Shown here: positions 1-7,797 of the stretch, piece after piece
Position numbering within the stretch: the stretch's first letter is position 1
Layout: each line of letters opens with the position of its first letter
Source of the DNA: a virus
IMG/VR virus record: IMGVR_UViG_3300031257_000001
Span: 1 to 64,000 of that record
Strand: one strand, 5' to 3'
Length of the DNA stretch: 64,000 nucleotides
Translations under genes and position numbers: made by a program
The notes under the pieces: generated by a model
The model's database searches: none
Seen by the model: the letters and a program-made list of their open reading frames with translations, nothing else
What the model was told of the DNA's origin: nothing

Positions 1-7
1 TCGCGGG

Positions 8-37
8 AGGGCGCCTCACAAGGGCGCCCTTCTTTTT
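8..37 (+). terminator. Rho-independent terminator of an upstream gene
   Basis: A perfect 8-bp stem (8-15 with 23-30, GC-rich) with a 7-base loop is followed directly by a T-rich run at 31-37. It probably ends the transcription unit left of the window and insulates the promoter at 104-132. Confidence 0.8.
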
Positions 38-103
38 GGCCCATCCAATTCAGCGTTAATCTCCACCAACTTAAAAAAAGTCCAACAGTGTCCAAAAAAG
101 TTC

Positions 104-132
104 TTGCCTTGGAAGCCAAGACGGACTATGTT
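104..132 (+). promoter_or_regulatory. Early promoter P1 (sigma70-like)
   Basis: TTGCCT (104-109), 17-bp spacer, TATGTT (127-132). The flanks AAAAAAGTTC upstream and GTTAC plus GGCGCGG downstream recur at the second promoter (2150-2178), which argues that both are functional promoters of one class. It lies 45 bp upstream of the start at 178. Confidence 0.6.
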
Positions 133-177
133 ACCTTTAGGCGCGGGACACAACACCCCGAAACCGGAGATCAGCAC

Positions 178-1236
178 ATGACCAAGAATACCGAGATCAT
201 CACCAGCAAGACCGAAAGTGCACGGCCAGAGTCGGCTCGCAAGGCAGACGAAATGGCGCTGACCGCACACAAAGCCACAATCGGCGGCAAGGTTTCCAAG
301 ACCACCGTGGACGCAGCAGCGGCCACTCGGAAGGGCGCCCTCAAGCTCACCCCGGCGCGGCTCGCCATGCTGGGGATGGTCCGTGACGCTTCCACGCCAC
401 CCATCGTGAGCATGCGTACCAGCATCGAGGCGAACACCCTCCACGCTCCCACCGCGGAGCGCCTGGCGTTGCTCGGCCTCCTGGCGATTGCAGCGCTGGG
501 AAGCGACCGCGTTGCCAGCCTCACCAAAGACGGTGCAGGCGCGCTCAACGGGGCCCCCGTAGCAGCGCCAGCCACCCCCAAGAAGGTGGCTGCCAAGAAG
601 CCCGAGACCAAGGACGCTTCCGCCGTGCCAGTGCCAGAAGGCAGGTATGTGGAGATTGTCTCCATCTCTGACATGAAGGTGGTGAAGCGCATGGGCCCCC
701 ATAGCGAGCGGAAAGCCAACAAGGTCGCCTCTGGGGTCGAGATCAACTTGAATCACGATGAGTTTTGCGTGCGCGTCGTGGGCGCCGATGAGATCACGGG
801 CGATCCGGAGCCAGCACCCAAGGCCGAGACGGTGACGGCCGTGAAGGACGAACCCAAGAAGGAAGTTGCCAAGAGGCAGCCGGACGCAGGTCCCAAGACG
901 CCGGGTGAGATTGCTGAAGAGCACGATGTCATCGCGCGGCGGCATCCGCCGCTCGCGCCGCTCCCGGAAGCCATCGACCTCCGCGGCAAGGACAGGCGGA
1001 TCAACCCGAACCATCTCATTGTCTTCTTGGCGGCCCGAGGCGTTACCCCTACATTCAAAGAGGCTGTTGGTGCCAAGAAACTCATCGCACAATTTGCGCT
1101 TCCGCCTGGACGAATGGGGCCAAGATTGACAATGGATTTCATTGTCAATCTTCAAGCGGCCGGCTGTTCTGTGAATGTGCTTTTGGATACCATTGAGATC
1201 ACCAACATCAGATACAACAAGACGCTGTCCGGGTGA
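178..1236 (+). CDS. Hypothetical phage protein, Ala/Lys-rich
   Basis: A 352-residue protein that I do not recognise. The ATG at 178 is preferred because GGAGATCAGC lies just upstream; that extended Shine-Dalgarno box recurs before the genes at 2221, 2668 and 12256. The N-terminal third is helical and Ala/Thr/Lys-rich. A Pro/Ala/Lys-rich linker near residues 145-170 leads to a small beta-rich segment (around 175-225), a second charged linker, and a compact C-terminal region (about 290-352). There is no signal peptide or membrane span. It is the first gene after promoter P1, so probably early expressed. Confidence 0.75.
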   Translation: MTKNTEIITSKTESARPESARKADEMALTAHKATIGGKVSKTTVDAAAATRKGALKLTPARLAMLGMVRDASTPPIVSMRTSIEANTLHAPTAERLALLGLLAIAALGSDRVASLTKDGAGALNGAPVAAPATPKKVAAKKPETKDASAVPVPEGRYVEIVSISDMKVVKRMGPHSERKANKVASGVEINLNHDEFCVRVVGADEITGDPEPAPKAETVTAVKDEPKKEVAKRQPDAGPKTPGEIAEEHDVIARRHPPLAPLPEAIDLRGKDRRINPNHLIVFLAARGVTPTFKEAVGAKKLIAQFALPPGRMGPRLTMDFIVNLQAAGCSVNVLLDTIEITNIRYNKTLSG

Positions 1237-1313
1237 ACACCTCCGGTCCGTCAGCGCCACATGGCCCGGGCTCTGTATGGGGCCGGGTCGTTGCGCTTCT
1301 AAGGTGGCACCTC

Positions 1314-1556
1314 ATGGCAAGGAAGATTGAGAGCAAGCTCCGCCCTGTCTCTGATCATCTGGAGTATGGCGCATATCGTGGGTGCCTGGACGTGGATTGG
1401 ACGCTCGTTGTCGGCCCGAGGGGCCATCACGTGGAGATGTTTGGAACTTGGTGCGTCCGATGTATGCAAAGTTATGGATGGCATCATGACTTGACCTATG
1501 TGAGGAAGATGCACCGTGCCTTCAAAAAACTTGGTTGCCCCAAGTGTCGCAAGTAG
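1314..1556 (+). CDS. Small zinc-ribbon-like protein
   Basis: An 80-residue protein with two CxxC knuckles, CVRC in the middle and CPKC at the very C terminus, which together could bind one zinc ion. The ATG at 1314 has AAGGTGG six bases upstream; a longer form from GTG 1233, overlapping the previous stop, is possible but has no clear ribosome site. The function is unknown; small zinc-ribbon proteins in phage early regions often bind nucleic acids or host proteins. Confidence 0.65.
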   Translation: MARKIESKLRPVSDHLEYGAYRGCLDVDWTLVVGPRGHHVEMFGTWCVRCMQSYGWHHDLTYVRKMHRAFKKLGCPKCRK

Positions 1557-1569
1557 AATCTGGAGAATT

Positions 1570-2175
1570 ATGGTACTAGAGCAGAAGATCCTGTACGTTC
1601 TGATGGGTCTCACACCTTGGAATGGAGATGTCAACGACACCGAGGCGGAGCGCCGGGCGCTTCTCCAGCCGATTGCTGCTGACATAGCTTTCGCCGCCAC
1701 AGAGAAGTCAGACGGATTGGGAGCGGTTCTCAAGGCTTCAGCAGTGTTGGCAGTGGGCGACCACGAGAGTCACTGGGCACGCTACGTCATCGAGGGAAGG
1801 TGCGATGAAGGGCCTGTGGGCGCTCGGTGCGATGAGGGCCTGGCTCGCGGACCGTTCCAGCAGCACGCATCGGCGTGTCCTCGTGCCTACAGGCATCCGG
1901 AGGCCAGTCGTGAGTCGCTCCGTGAGGAAGCGCGATGTGCCGTCCGTCTGTTGACAGGGGCCCTCCGGCGTTGTCGCGGTCGGCACCCCGCCGGGAATTG
2001 GGCCGGGGCGTTCAGCGGATACCGCAGCGCGTCATGTGCGTGGAAGCCGGCGGCCCGTCGCCAAAAGACTCTGTGGGCGATGCACCGGAAGCTCCTGTCT
2101 GTTCCGCTTCCACCATCTGAAAAAAACGATGGTGAGGACAAAAAAGTTCTTGCCTGGTGGATGGCTCCGAGCTAA
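1570..2175 (+). CDS. Lysozyme/transglycosylase-like peptidoglycan hydrolase
   Basis: A 201-residue protein. The pattern resembles the lytic-transglycosylase (SLT/lysozyme) fold: a putative catalytic Glu66 in AVGDHESHWARYV, then RGPFQQ near residues 93-98, comparable with the family's G-x-x-Q motif, then a helical region with spaced Cys residues. No signal peptide is evident. It would cleave murein glycan strands, acting in lysis or DNA entry. The start at 1570 follows TGGAG; the C-terminal codons overlap the second early promoter. Its place far from the amidase endolysin suggests a separate role. The fold call rests on motifs only. Confidence 0.6.
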   Translation: MVLEQKILYVLMGLTPWNGDVNDTEAERRALLQPIAADIAFAATEKSDGLGAVLKASAVLAVGDHESHWARYVIEGRCDEGPVGARCDEGLARGPFQQHASACPRAYRHPEASRESLREEARCAVRLLTGALRRCRGRHPAGNWAGAFSGYRSASCAWKPAARRQKTLWAMHRKLLSVPLPPSEKNDGEDKKVLAWWMAPS

Positions 2176-2178
2176 GGT
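2150..2178 (+). promoter_or_regulatory. Early promoter P2, near-copy of P1
   Basis: TTGCCT (2150-2155), 17-bp spacer, TAAGGT (2173-2178). It shares AAAAAAGTTCTTGCCT upstream and the GGTTAC and AGGCGCGG blocks downstream with the promoter at 104-132, though the spacer differs. It lies partly inside the end of the transglycosylase gene and 43 bp before the start at 2221. Confidence 0.6.
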
Positions 2179-2220
2179 TACTTATCAGGCGCGGCGAGCG
2201 CCTTAACCTGGAGATCAGCC

Positions 2221-2574
2221 ATGACGACAACCGAGATCACCCGCGAAGAACGAGACATCATCCGCAACGAGGAAAAGGCGCTGCGCAAGCTCAACAGCTG
2301 CCAACTTCGGATGTCGGCCAAACAGTCCGTCAGCTTGCAAGATAGCAGCAGGATGACTCGCCCCAGCCTCATCCTACACATCCTCCGCAACAAGTTCGGC
2401 GCCGGCGCTGTCGAGGCTGCCTACAGGAAGTTCACCCCGCAAGAGATGGCTTTCCGCGCCGACAATGGCGACTGGAAGCGCCGGATCGTCAAGACTGAGA
2501 GCGCTTTCGACCGACTGGCCGACAAGCTCAATGACGACGTTCGTGAGTGGCACGCCCGCGACGCAGAGTGGTGA
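2221..2574 (+). CDS. Hypothetical phage protein
   Basis: A 117-residue, charged and largely helical protein that I do not recognise. It starts with ATG after the extended ribosome site GGAGATCAGC and is the first gene after promoter P2. There are no membrane spans, Cys clusters or catalytic motifs. Confidence 0.7.
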   Translation: MTTTEITREERDIIRNEEKALRKLNSCQLRMSAKQSVSLQDSSRMTRPSLILHILRNKFGAGAVEAAYRKFTPQEMAFRADNGDWKRRIVKTESAFDRLADKLNDDVREWHARDAEW

Positions 2575-2667
2575 GAACATCGGTTCCAGCCTCGCCCGGA
2601 CCTCGCAGGAGGCCGGGAACGAGGCATTAGAAGGGCCCGGCGAGGGGCCACAACCTGGAGATCGGCC

Positions 2668-3270
2668 ATGCCAATTGAACGACACCAGATCGCCACGACC
2701 GACCCGCAGACCATCGAACGATTCGCCAAGGGCGGGAACGCCATCATCACCGTCGTGTCCATGCGCTCCGGGAGCCGGATGACCTACCGCGTGGCCAAGC
2801 TGGATCGAATCTTCGCCATCAAGGTGCTCAGCGGCCCTGACAACAGCGACCCGAAGCTGTACCAGTACATCGGCAAGGCGTACCTGGACAGACAGGATCG
2901 TTTCGTCCACGGAGGTCCCAAGGCGAGGGCCGGCGTTGACGCACCGAGCGTTCAACTGTTCACGTGGTTCTGGCGGAATCTTCATGCGGCGCTCCGCGGG
3001 ACCTCCAACACGCTCGACCAGTGCGAGGTTTGGCACGAGGGGCGTTGTGGCAAGTGCGGGCACCGCCTCACGGTCCCTGAGAGCCTTGCCACAGGACTGG
3101 GGCCAGAGTGTTCCAAGGTGCTTGGCGTGGTCCGTCCCAGGGTAGCGTCCAGGCGGAACGCCAAGCGTGGCAAGGTCGCACAGCCTCGTGTCACGACGGC
3201 CGACGATCGGCACCTTGGTCTTGACGACTCAGAGCATGAGATGCAACGGATTGAAGCGGAGGGCGACTGA
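2668..3270 (+). CDS. DUF6011-like zinc-binding protein
   Basis: A 200-residue protein. The centre (about 120-150) contains CGKCGHRLTVPESLATGLGP followed by Cys, matching the DUF6011 pattern (CxxC-x-LT-x-PES-x(n)-GPxC) found in phage and actinobacterial proteins of unknown function; Cys127, Cys130, Cys148 and a nearby His are the likely zinc ligands. The N-terminal half is an uncharacterised beta-rich region. The start follows GGAGATCGGC. The gene ends at TGA 3268-3270, but the same frame stays open for 33 more codons to a second TGA (3370-3372), so the product may be a truncated or readthrough form. Confidence 0.75.
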   Translation: MPIERHQIATTDPQTIERFAKGGNAIITVVSMRSGSRMTYRVAKLDRIFAIKVLSGPDNSDPKLYQYIGKAYLDRQDRFVHGGPKARAGVDAPSVQLFTWFWRNLHAALRGTSNTLDQCEVWHEGRCGKCGHRLTVPESLATGLGPECSKVLGVVRPRVASRRNAKRGKVAQPRVTTADDRHLGLDDSEHEMQRIEAEGD

Positions 3271-3401
3271 GCCCAGACCATCCGCGACGAAACCAACAAG
3301 ATGGCAGCACAAGCGGCCATGGAGGACGGCCCCGGCTTGCTCGTGGCGTTGCGTCAGCGGTTCGGCACCTGATTCATTAAGGGGTGGGGAGGATCGGTAG
3401 A

Positions 3402-3470
3402 GTGACGCCGGACACCACCGCAATGATGAAGGCGACCAACCAGACTAGCGAATCCTGTGTGGCGACGTGA
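3402..3470 (+). CDS. Possible 22-residue leader peptide
   Basis: A GTG-started reading frame with a GGGGAGG ribosome site about nine bases upstream. Its TGA overlaps the GTG start of the next gene (GTGA), as at many junctions here, so it may couple translation into the BRCT gene. Its short length makes the coding call weak. Confidence 0.3.
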   Translation: MTPDTTAMMKATNQTSESCVAT

Positions 3471-4570
3471 AGTTGGATGAGCTCAGAGCGCGGTTTCAGG
3501 GGCTGCCAAAGGAGCCCGCCCGACCTCCGGCGGTGACTGGGTCAGAATCTGTTGGTTTGGAGGCGTTCATGTTTCCGGATCCGGTTGACAGTGGGTTGAT
3601 TCGGGTCACAACATCACTTGAATCCCTCCGGAGGGCGACTGAAACGGGCGTCACACCTATCGAATGGTGCCGTGCCTTCGAGATGGCAGGATGGTCGGCT
3701 GATTCCACGATCCGTGATGTGAAGCAAGATTGGGACATGTTCACAGATGAGACCCACATCGGGGTCACGGTCGGCGCTCCCGGGGTGGATTCATACACAT
3801 GTCGAGTCTCCATCTCGGGGCACGGATTGGTTGACGCATCTGGCGTGATCGTGTTCGGTCTCCCGCCGATCTCAGCGATTGGCATGGAATTGGGGAAAGA
3901 TGTGACGGGACGATCCACGTTCCGTCCGGCGGCGGCACGGCCCCGGGCGAGGATTGAGGCGGAGGCAGAACCAGCGGTGGTGGCCTTGGGTGAAGAGCCA
4001 CCGAGGGGGAAGCTGCTAGCAGGGCGACACTTCATTATCACCGGCGTGCTGTCTCGCAAGCATGACGAGGTGTCCGCGGATCTCGTGTCCATGGGAGCCG
4101 GCGTGCACCAGAGCGTGCCAGCGGCTGTCAGGGCGGCAGTTTCCAAGTTGTGGGTCAATGTGGTCGCTGGCGACAGGCCAGGTTCCAAGCTCAAGGAAGC
4201 ACGGACGGCCGGGTTGAAGATCATCACAGAGGATGGGCTTCAGGCTGAGATCGACAAGGCCATGGCGGGGCGAGGATTGAGGACACTGGAAGGGCTCGCG
4301 CTTCACGAGAGGGTCGGATTGAAGGAGCACGCCGAAGCCATCTGCCGTGCCATCGTCCAAGAAGCTGTTGCCACCCGTGGCTGGACGGAGGGCCACGTTG
4401 AAGGGCGTATCGTGGACTCCACAGCATCGCTTGTCAGGATCATGATTGAGGAGCGAAGCGTCCAAGCGTATTGCATCGCGCAAATTCCACCTGGCGTTGT
4501 CGCCTCCAGCGCCACGATCCACGTGGAGATCCCACGTTTCCCTGACAAGGTTGAAAGTTGTGAAGCTTGA
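3467..4570 (+). CDS. BRCT-domain protein
   Basis: A 367-residue protein started by GTG. Residues about 183-262 read as a BRCT domain of the NAD-dependent ligase type: an initial LLAGRHFIITG strand, a central Gly-Ala turn (MGAGV), then AGDRPGSKLKEA, matching the conserved 'vaGd-x-GsKl-xkA' segment, and a final helix. The N-terminal 180 residues and C-terminal 100 are unassigned. BRCT domains bind DNA ends, phosphopeptides or other BRCT domains. No ligase nucleotidyltransferase motif is present, so this is not a ligase. The first ten residues (MKLDELRARF) resemble those of the next gene. Confidence 0.65.
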   Translation: MKLDELRARFQGLPKEPARPPAVTGSESVGLEAFMFPDPVDSGLIRVTTSLESLRRATETGVTPIEWCRAFEMAGWSADSTIRDVKQDWDMFTDETHIGVTVGAPGVDSYTCRVSISGHGLVDASGVIVFGLPPISAIGMELGKDVTGRSTFRPAAARPRARIEAEAEPAVVALGEEPPRGKLLAGRHFIITGVLSRKHDEVSADLVSMGAGVHQSVPAAVRAAVSKLWVNVVAGDRPGSKLKEARTAGLKIITEDGLQAEIDKAMAGRGLRTLEGLALHERVGLKEHAEAICRAIVQEAVATRGWTEGHVEGRIVDSTASLVRIMIEERSVQAYCIAQIPPGVVASSATIHVEIPRFPDKVESCEA

Positions 4571-4892
4571 TGAGATCAGAGCGAGACTTCGGGCTGGCGG
4601 CGACATCCGCACCAACACATCAGTTTGCCACGAGGTGCGCGTGATTGACCTGTCCATACCCGACTCCAGGCTTGCTATCAAGAACATGCTAGAGCAGAGT
4701 CTTGACATGCTAGGATGGGAGGATCCAGATGTGGTGGAGATGCCAGAACCTTGGCAAAGCGGGAAGCTCAGTTGGTGTGTGGAATATGGTGATGCGCAAA
4801 AGGGGCCTCGGGAACGCACACAGTTGAAAGCGGTTCGCATCCCCGGCGATGACATGATGGAGTTCCACATCACGAGAGGTGAAGGACTGTGA
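4560..4892 (+). CDS. Hypothetical protein sharing its N terminus with the BRCT gene
   Basis: A 110-residue protein. GTG 4560 is chosen because it lies inside the end of the preceding gene in the overlap style of this genome and gives an N terminus, VKLDEIRARL, nearly identical to the start of the upstream BRCT protein. The rest is unrecognised and acidic. The shared N-terminal peptide may be a common docking or regulatory tag, or the trace of a partial duplication. Confidence 0.6.
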   Translation: MKLDEIRARLRAGGDIRTNTSVCHEVRVIDLSIPDSRLAIKNMLEQSLDMLGWEDPDVVEMPEPWQSGKLSWCVEYGDAQKGPRERTQLKAVRIPGDDMMEFHITRGEGL

Positions 4893-5434
4893 CGAAGCGA
4901 AAGCAAGAAGAATGGGAACGGCTTGGGATGAAGCAGGAGGATCTGGCTCTGTGCCTTTCTCATGGAATCGAACCCACTGACTTGCTGGACTTCTGTCGGA
5001 TTCGCAACATCAGCCACCATCAGGCGATACTCGATGGCAAATATTGGAAGATCTGGAAGCGTGGCAACCAGGAGGGGACTGTGCGAGTATGGGCCCAAAC
5101 TGCCTACGAGGCGTGGAGTGTGGCGGCCGGCCGCCTTGGTCCGGAGGTCGGATTTGCTTCATGTGCTTTCGAGACAGATGGGAAGGTGACGGGGAACGAG
5201 CCGTTGTCAGGACCAGACCCGAAGCCAACAGACGGGCAACGCCTGTTCATCTACCATGCTACGAAAGGCCCGGTGGAGGCCAAACGACAACCAGACCGCA
5301 CCAAGCTACGACAACTTGGTCCAATTAACACATCAGGCGTTGGGCGTTTCATGCTTTATGGGGAAAAGCTGGACAGCGGCAAGCAGATAACGTGGGCCGT
5401 CAAGATCAAGGACAAGGACGATGAAAAGCATTGA
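4889..5434 (+). CDS. Hypothetical phage protein
   Basis: A 181-residue protein of unknown function. GTG 4889 overlaps the previous stop (GTGA), implying translational coupling. It is charged with a Trp/Tyr-rich middle section (around 48-75) and has no recognisable catalytic motif or membrane span. Confidence 0.65.
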   Translation: MTKRKQEEWERLGMKQEDLALCLSHGIEPTDLLDFCRIRNISHHQAILDGKYWKIWKRGNQEGTVRVWAQTAYEAWSVAAGRLGPEVGFASCAFETDGKVTGNEPLSGPDPKPTDGQRLFIYHATKGPVEAKRQPDRTKLRQLGPINTSGVGRFMLYGEKLDSGKQITWAVKIKDKDDEKH

Positions 5435-5960
5435 GAAGCTGGTCATTGAAGCAGCAATCGCGTGGTGGGAAGGGAAGCGCCCTTGTTCATTCACGTTGGA
5501 AGAACACCTGGAAAACCCGACGATCAACGTCGGCAAGAGCACACTCGCCCGGGAGCTGGCGGCGGCAGTCGGGGCTCTCCTTCATAAGCGCGCCAAGCGA
5601 CCTCCGCAGTACGACAGCGACGGCATGCACCTGGCAGTCCAGCACGACGGCCTTGAATCCTACATCGCTTGGTGGGCTGATGACACTGGCGAGGGGATGC
5701 AAGTCGGGCAAGAGGGCGACCTGGTAAAACGGGATAGGGAATTGGCGATCGTTCATGACGTGATGGAGTCGTTTGCAAAGGCGAACGACATGGAGCGCGA
5801 CTCGCGTGCAAGCACATGGAAGTTCAGCTCCGAGGCCAAGGCCCGGGCGGCCATGCGACAGCTGAACACAGCGCTGTCGCTAGCTTCCAACCCTCTGCCA
5901 CGCTGGGCATCAGTCGCGCTGAAGGAGGGTTGGGTGCCTCCGGAAGGATGGGAGCCGTGA
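5421..5960 (+). CDS. Hypothetical phage protein
   Basis: A 179-residue soluble protein. The start at 5421 lies inside the preceding gene. The segment TINVGKSTLAREL superficially resembles a P-loop but lacks the leading GxxxxGK spacing, so NTP binding is not claimed. The C terminus is Trp/Pro-rich. Confidence 0.6.
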   Translation: MKSIEKLVIEAAIAWWEGKRPCSFTLEEHLENPTINVGKSTLARELAAAVGALLHKRAKRPPQYDSDGMHLAVQHDGLESYIAWWADDTGEGMQVGQEGDLVKRDRELAIVHDVMESFAKANDMERDSRASTWKFSSEAKARAAMRQLNTALSLASNPLPRWASVALKEGWVPPEGWEP

Positions 5961-6202
5961 GCAAGGTGGAGCTACACTCAGCAATAACGGGTCCGGTCAC
6001 CGAGATAGGCCGGATGGAGATCAGCAACGACGGCACGAGCCGCCACCCTGCTTGTCAAACGTTAAGAACGCGTAGGTTGGGCCATCGACGCAAGAGCCAG
6101 ACCATTTGGCAGCTGCTGCAAAAGGCGATAGCCTCGGTGACGTGGGATTCATCGACTGGATTTGCCTCGGCATCTACATTTGTTTTGTCATTGTGGAGAT
6201 AG
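5957..6202 (+). CDS. Doubtful small basic protein
   Basis: An 81-codon frame from GTG 5957, overlapping the previous TGA as GTGA. The sequence is basic and low in recognisable structure. A competing frame (6142-6273) encodes a convincing membrane helix in the same DNA, so at most one of the two is likely to be the real product. Confidence 0.3.
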   Translation: MSKVELHSAITGPVTEIGRMEISNDGTSRHPACQTLRTRRLGHRRKSQTIWQLLQKAIASVTWDSSTGFASASTFVLSLWR

Positions 6203-6273
6203 CAATGAGGAACAGGGAAAGCCGAAAGGGCGAGACGGGCCATGAGGCACACGTACACATTGGCGACGCTTGA
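6142..6273 (+). CDS. Possible 43-residue single-span membrane peptide
   Basis: From GTG 6142 this frame encodes about 20 hydrophobic residues (GFIDWICLGIYICFVIVEIA) followed by a basic, charged tail, the layout of a small N-out/C-in inner-membrane protein. There is no strong ribosome site and the end overlaps the gene at 6242 by 32 bases, so the call is tentative. Confidence 0.35.
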   Translation: MGFIDWICLGIYICFVIVEIAMRNRESRKGETGHEAHVHIGDA

Positions 6274-6625
6274 AGTCAGCAACGTAGTATACCAAGAGGT
6301 CAAGTGTCTGGTTGAAGAGGCAGGCCAGGGTCCGGACCGCTTCATGGATGGCGCCCTTATCGACATGAGCGGAATCGCTCTGTCCGACCGAGGCAAAGCA
6401 GCGTACAGGGTCGTCTGGAAGCCGGACGGAGACTTCAGTGAGATGGCTGTCAACGAGGACGGCGCCATGCTAGGTCGGGTGAACTGGGGAGCGGACGGCC
6501 GCGCCACACCGTTGCTCGTGGATGGGGACCTCAACTGGTGGACAGCCCCGGAGCGTGGGACGCCGGCCGAGGCAAAGCAGGTCGTGGAGCGAGCGATCTT
6601 GCTGTTTGGAATTCGACATGCCTGA
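6242..6625 (+). CDS. Hypothetical phage protein
   Basis: A 127-residue, acidic, probably alpha/beta protein that I do not recognise. ATG 6242 has only a weak upstream purine run. It has no Cys clusters and no membrane span. Confidence 0.6.
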   Translation: MRHTYTLATLEVSNVVYQEVKCLVEEAGQGPDRFMDGALIDMSGIALSDRGKAAYRVVWKPDGDFSEMAVNEDGAMLGRVNWGADGRATPLLVDGDLNWWTAPERGTPAEAKQVVERAILLFGIRHA

Positions 6626-6698
6626 CGTTGTGAAGGACGACCAAACCCCGAAAGGGCAAACAGCCACCATCCACATCGAGGCAACCGACCTGTCCTGA
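6618..6698 (+). CDS. Possible 26-residue peptide
   Basis: ATG 6618 overlaps the end of the previous gene and opens a 26-codon frame (MPDVVKDDQTPKGQTATIHI...). The overlap style matches this genome but no strong ribosome site is visible, so it may not be translated. Confidence 0.25.
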   Translation: MPDVVKDDQTPKGQTATIHIEATDLS

Positions 6699-6706
6699 TT
6701 GCCTCG

Positions 6707-6963
6707 TTCCAAAGCCTAATGGATGAGCAGGCCTCGGTCGTGCGCTGTTGCAGTTGCGGCAAGACGGGCTGGGCGCCTCATACCTGCGAGGGGTGCGGGA
6801 CGGCAGCCTGCTCGGCCTGTGCGGGCTACTCTTGCGACCTGTGCGGTGTAGAGGTTTGTGACGGCTGTAGCACGGCAAGACCGGACGGCAAGTGGGGGAG
6901 CCTATGCCCTACCTGCTACAGGGGCCTGCTCCGCCAACAGCTCTTCATTCCAGAGCCTAATGG
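6707..6963. repeat. Direct repeats flanking the Cys-rich gene
   Basis: TTCCAAAGCCTAATGG at 6707-6722 and TTCCAGAGCCTAATGG at 6948-6963, 15 of 16 identical. The first copy covers the start codon and the second the last codons of the Cys-rich gene, so the pair brackets that gene almost exactly. Confidence 0.7.
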
Positions 6964-6973
6964 TAAGCGGTAA
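6719..6973 (+). CDS. Cys-rich zinc-finger protein
   Basis: An 84-residue protein carrying 13 Cys, mostly as CxxC pairs (CCSC, CEGC, CSAC, CDLC, CDGC, CPTC). This suggests two interleaved zinc sites of the B-box/RING-like or LIM-like type. No further domain is present. It could be a nucleic-acid or host-protein binding factor. No clear ribosome site precedes ATG 6719. The bracketing 16-bp direct repeats suggest this small gene was gained or duplicated as a unit. Confidence 0.6.
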   Translation: MDEQASVVRCCSCGKTGWAPHTCEGCGTAACSACAGYSCDLCGVEVCDGCSTARPDGKWGSLCPTCYRGLLRQQLFIPEPNGKR

Positions 6974-7483
6974 ACGTCCTGGAAGAGCCCCAGACAGCAA
7001 ACAAGCCAAGCCCAGCAGCCTTTGGCAGTTGGCATCGGCGCGGCCCCAGTAGGGCTTTGCAGCCTATATGACAAAGATTGTTAGACAAAAGCGGGATGTT
7101 TGTTGATTCGGCTTTGGTGCGATAGGCAACCAACCTGCCTTTGCAGCCTGCCCCATGGCTGTGAACAACATCACCAACCCCGAATCGGTAGGAATAGGAG
7201 CCGGGAGGTAGGGAGAGACGGCGCGTGGGAGCGCCTGTTGTGTTGTCCGTGTCGTTCCCCTTTAGTTCTACAGGGAGCGGTAGGGCGCCGTGCGCTTGTC
7301 TAGCAAGAAGGTGCTGCAAGGATAACCCTTTGTGGAGTCAGAGCGACTCGGCCCGGATTTGTTTTGTGTTGATCCTTTGCAGAGTGTGGCGTGGGCGTGT
7401 GACCCCCGCACACGTGTGCTCACAACACCAACAACAAGCTGCAATGCTGAGCAAGCTTGCGCCTACACCTCACAAGACCTCCG

Positions 7484-7567
7484 GCCTGCAGGGACCGTGG
7501 CGGAGCGCGGCGTGTGGCGTGGATGTTCCGAACTTTCGGCGGAGCAAGGAGCCTGCAGGGACCGTGG
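7484..7567. repeat. 17-bp direct repeat pair
   Basis: GCCTGCAGGGACCGTGG occurs at 7484-7500 and again at 7551-7567, identical, 67 bp apart, inside the gene-free region. Confidence 0.8.
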
Positions 7568-7778
7568 GTCAAAACCGGGGTGGCCCTCCACCTCTCAAAA
7601 CAACCCTCCCCCCCACTGCATGAATTTGCGCGGCCTGTGGGTCGGTTGTGGCAATGTGTGACTGCCTGCGGGTGCGCAAATCCTCGAAACCCCCAAATGC
7701 AAACTGCAAGAACAACCTGGTCAGGGGAACACCCACGCCACACGGCAAAACACAAGAACCAAGGCCACAAGGTCACAA

Positions 7779-7797
7779 GGATGGGAAGGTCCCATCC
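7779..7797. other. Perfect hairpin without T-tract
   Basis: GGATGGGA (7779-7786), loop AGG, TCCCATCC (7790-7797). There is no following T-run, so it is not a typical intrinsic terminator; it could be a protein-binding palindrome or an RNA hairpin. Confidence 0.6.

Noticed and set aside
5500-5560. P-loop NTPase in the protein at 5421-5960
   Set aside because: VGKST is present but the GxxxxGK[ST] spacing, a preceding beta-strand and a Walker B motif are missing.
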